Below, in pieces: positions 62,191-64,000 of a DNA stretch of 64,000 bases. The position numbers were made by a program, and so were the translations under genes. This stretch comes from Ketobacter sp. (lineage in GTDB: Bacteria; Pseudomonadota; Gammaproteobacteria; Pseudomonadales; Ketobacteraceae). Positions within the stretch are counted from its first letter, which is position 1. Every line of letters begins with the position of its first letter. Under the pieces are notes generated by a model. The model had not been told where the DNA came from. It saw only the letters and a list, made by a program, of their open reading frames with translations, and ran no database searches. The stretch is from NCBI RefSeq assembly GCF_003671495.1, contig NZ_RCHN01000041.1, positions 62,001 to 126,000 of the forward strand, written 5' to 3'.

Positions 62191-62628
62191 ATGAGCGAGT
62201 TTTCAGATCGCGTCAAAGCGCAAGTGGACCAATTTAATTCTTCTGTTGAGCAGTTTATCAACGCCTCTCGCGGTCTTTACGTCAAGATCAAGGAAGAAAG
62301 CAACAAGCAGTTTGACGAGCTGGTCAAGGCCGGTGAAGCTCAGCTACAAGCGGAAGAGTCTTTCCTGGATCAACTGAAAAAGGACATCGTAACCCCGTTT
62401 GAAGACGTAAAAAGCACTCTGGACCAGCTGAAGAATGCGTCGGTGGGCTTAGTGGTCAAGGCCCGCAGCAGCGGCGAAACCTATTTTGACGAACTGGTTG
62501 AGCTGGGTAACAGCAAAGTAGGCGAAGTGACAGGGGCCGCCAAGCAAGCCGCCTCCGACGTCAAGAAGGAAGTGACTAAAAAGGTGAAAGCCGTAAAAAA
62601 GATTGAAGAGGCCGAGGCGGACGAGTAA
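62191..62628 (+). CDS. phasin family protein
   Basis: 145 residues from the ATG at 62191, which follows GAGGGATTATAAA. It is almost wholly amphipathic helix ('VKAQVDQFNSSVEQFINASR', 'ELVKAGEAQLQAEESFLDQL', 'KARSSGETYFDELVELGNSK') and ends in a Lys/Ala-rich tail ('KKEVTKKVKAVKKIEEAEAD') like that of phasins and histone-like PhaF tails. Phasins coat polyhydroxyalkanoate or neutral-lipid granules. No PHA synthase is in the window, so the granule type is unknown. A strong terminator follows. Confidence 0.65.
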   Translation: MSEFSDRVKAQVDQFNSSVEQFINASRGLYVKIKEESNKQFDELVKAGEAQLQAEESFLDQLKKDIVTPFEDVKSTLDQLKNASVGLVVKARSSGETYFDELVELGNSKVGEVTGAAKQAASDVKKEVTKKVKAVKKIEEAEADE

Positions 62629-62682
62629 ACCCGGCCATATCGGTAGATCTCCAATCTTCCCGATGTCCAACCTCCCCTACTT

Positions 62683-62708
62683 TAAGGCGGCCCCGGGCCG
62701 CCTTTTTC
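62683..62708 (+). terminator. intrinsic terminator after the phasin gene
   Basis: AAGGCGGCC - CCG - GGCCGCCTTTTT: a nine-pair GC-rich stem with a T run, about 55 bp after the phasin stop codon. Confidence 0.9.
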
Positions 62709-62838
62709 ATGTAATATACCTGTCAGTGGAATTAAGTTAGAATCCGTTCCCAGTTTTGGTGATCAATATACTTTTCGATCCCCCGAAAGCTATACTGTCA
62801 AATATCATAACAAAACCCGTTCAGCGAGAAAGTAGTGC

Positions 62839-64000
62839 ATGCCAGAGTTCACTAAGGCAACAAAAGAAGACGCCCCCATTAACTGGGCTCCCACACTGAT
62901 ATTTTCACTCACCTTTTTGATCGCCATCACCGCCGTTCCCGCTTATGGCATCATCCATGGCTATGACGCCGTGGAGTGGACCGTGTTCGGGCTGATGCTC
63001 GCGTTCTGCGGGCTGTCCATTACCGGTGGCTATCATCGACTGTGGTCCCACAGGGCCTATGATGCCAACCCGCTGGTGCGGGCGTTTTTCGCCTTCTGGG
63101 GGGCCTGTGCCCTGCAGAACACCATTCTGATCTGGTGCTCCGGGCACCGCAAACACCACCGCCATGTGGACGACGTTGACCACGACCCCTACTCCATCAA
63201 TCGTGGCCTGTGGTTCGCCCACATTGGCTGGATGATCCGCAACTACAAGAGCGGCGAAGTGGACCTGAACAATACCCAGGATCTGCAGCGGGACAAAATC
63301 GTAATGTTCCAGCACAATTTCTACGTACCTCTGGTGGTGGTCTCCAATATCGGCGTGCCCTTGTTGGCAGGTTATCTGAACGGTGACATTCTCGGTATGC
63401 TGCTGCTGGCCGGTGTGTTGCGCCTGGTGATCAGCCATCACGTGACCTTTTTCATCAACAGCCTGTGTCACGCCTGGGGTAAACAGCCCTACACCAACTC
63501 CAACACTGCCAAAGACAACTTCCTGTTAGCCTTGTTCACTTATGGCGAGGGCTACCACAACTTCCATCACTACTTTCAGACCGATTACCGCAACGGGGTT
63601 CGATGGTGGCAGTTTGACCCCACCAAATGGCTGATTTCGGTTCTGTCCTGGGTGGGCCTGGCCCGCAACCTGAAGCGGGTGCCCAATTTCAAAATTCAGG
63701 AAGCGATGCTACAGATGCAATTTGAGAAAGCCCGTAAGCAATTAAGCCTGAGCCGGTTACCCACACCCAATGTTGAAGCCCTGCGCCAGACACTGGAAGC
63801 GGAATATCAGCAGTTCATGGACACGTTGGCGGAATGGAAAGAGTTGCGCGGTCAATGGGTACAGCAAAAACGCGAGGCCTTCGAAGAAAAGAAACAGGAA
63901 TTGCAGGCCAAGTGGCAACACGCCACTATACGCACCCGCTTCCGCGAGATGGAATTCATGTTGAAAATGCAGCGTAAGCGCATCCAGATGTTCAATCTGA
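62839..64000 (+). CDS. acyl-CoA delta-9 desaturase (3' end outside window)
   Basis: 387 codons are visible from the ATG at 62839 with no stop before the window ends. The membrane di-iron desaturase has three His boxes: HRLWSH (66-71), HRKHH (103-107) and HNFHH (240-244). Hydrophobic pairs around 18-60 and 160-205 match the four-helix core. After about residue 285 the protein becomes a charged coiled coil ('EAMLQMQFEKARKQLSLSRL', 'EAFEEKKQELQAKWQHATIR'), as in DesA-type desaturases of pseudomonads, which are near 390 residues, so only a few residues are missing. It inserts a double bond in acyl chains at the inner membrane. The upstream terminator makes it an independent unit. Confidence 0.93.
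   Translation, partial: MPEFTKATKEDAPINWAPTLIFSLTFLIAITAVPAYGIIHGYDAVEWTVFGLMLAFCGLSITGGYHRLWSHRAYDANPLVRAFFAFWGACALQNTILIWCSGHRKHHRHVDDVDHDPYSINRGLWFAHIGWMIRNYKSGEVDLNNTQDLQRDKIVMFQHNFYVPLVVVSNIGVPLLAGYLNGDILGMLLLAGVLRLVISHHVTFFINSLCHAWGKQPYTNSNTAKDNFLLALFTYGEGYHNFHHYFQTDYRNGVRWWQFDPTKWLISVLSWVGLARNLKRVPNFKIQEAMLQMQFEKARKQLSLSRLPTPNVEALRQTLEAEYQQFMDTLAEWKELRGQWVQQKREAFEEKKQELQAKWQHATIRTRFREMEFMLKMQRKRIQMFNL

Overview
The window is 64 kb of a chromosome of moderately high GC with dense, housekeeping-type gene content and no insertion sequence, integrase, prophage or CRISPR array that I can see. Marker genes (rlmKL, rmf, pyrD, NAD-specific GdhB, tatD, pepN, nadK, DUF1315/DUF6231 small genes, a phasin, an acyl-CoA desaturase) point to a gammaproteobacterium of the Pseudomonadales/Oceanospirillales type. 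Lipid, terpene and storage-granule genes would suit a marine Alcanivorax/Ketobacter-like organism; that last step is inference.

Layout. 1-8.9 kb: signalling and motility flavour. A truncated CheV, an EAL-HDOD protein, TatD, a glutaredoxin-like protein overlapping a 1,374-residue membrane protein of unknown function, and a DUF5610 gene preceded by a near-perfect sigma-28 (FliA) promoter. 8.9-14 kb: two uncharacterised coiled-coil proteins converging tail to tail, then rlmKL. 14-21 kb: rmf, pyrD, a DUF2835 protein and the giant glutamate dehydrogenase GdhB. 21-28.7 kb: a tight MoxR-DUF58-DUF4381-BatA-BatB-BatD operon, followed by a rhodanese gene and a strong terminator. 28.7-33.6 kb: an RND/MMPL transporter, a YCF48-like protein and a DUF1329 protein, probably one envelope lipid-export set. 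33.6-43.6 kb: pepN and small DUF genes, then a leftward operon of a coiled-coil protein, a PLP desulfhydrase/deaminase-like enzyme, nadK, a metallophosphatase and a membrane EAL protein with damaged catalytic motifs. 43.9-46.4 kb: an AraC regulator, a 27-residue acidic microprotein, tRNA-Val and tRNA-Asp, a small unknown protein and a TetR regulator.

46.7-58.1 kb is the metabolic centre: a divergent TetR regulator (AtuR-like) and atuABCDEF, followed by a FATP-type acyl-CoA synthetase (AtuH-like). Together these match the acyclic terpene utilization pathway (citronellol/geraniol: citronellyl-CoA dehydrogenase, geranyl-CoA carboxylase, isohexenylglutaconyl-CoA hydratase). An inverted repeat between the -35 and -10 of a candidate atuA promoter is a likely AtuR operator. 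58.1-64 kb: an Xre/MbcA-type antitoxin-like protein without a toxin, a nitronate monooxygenase-family flavoprotein, an unknown 230-residue protein, a serine hydrolase, a phasin and a desaturase cut by the window end.

Several starts were moved downstream of the longest reading frame because a Shine-Dalgarno sequence or an ATGA overlap supports the internal start; these are stated per gene. No computation or database search was run. Family names come from recognising motifs by eye.
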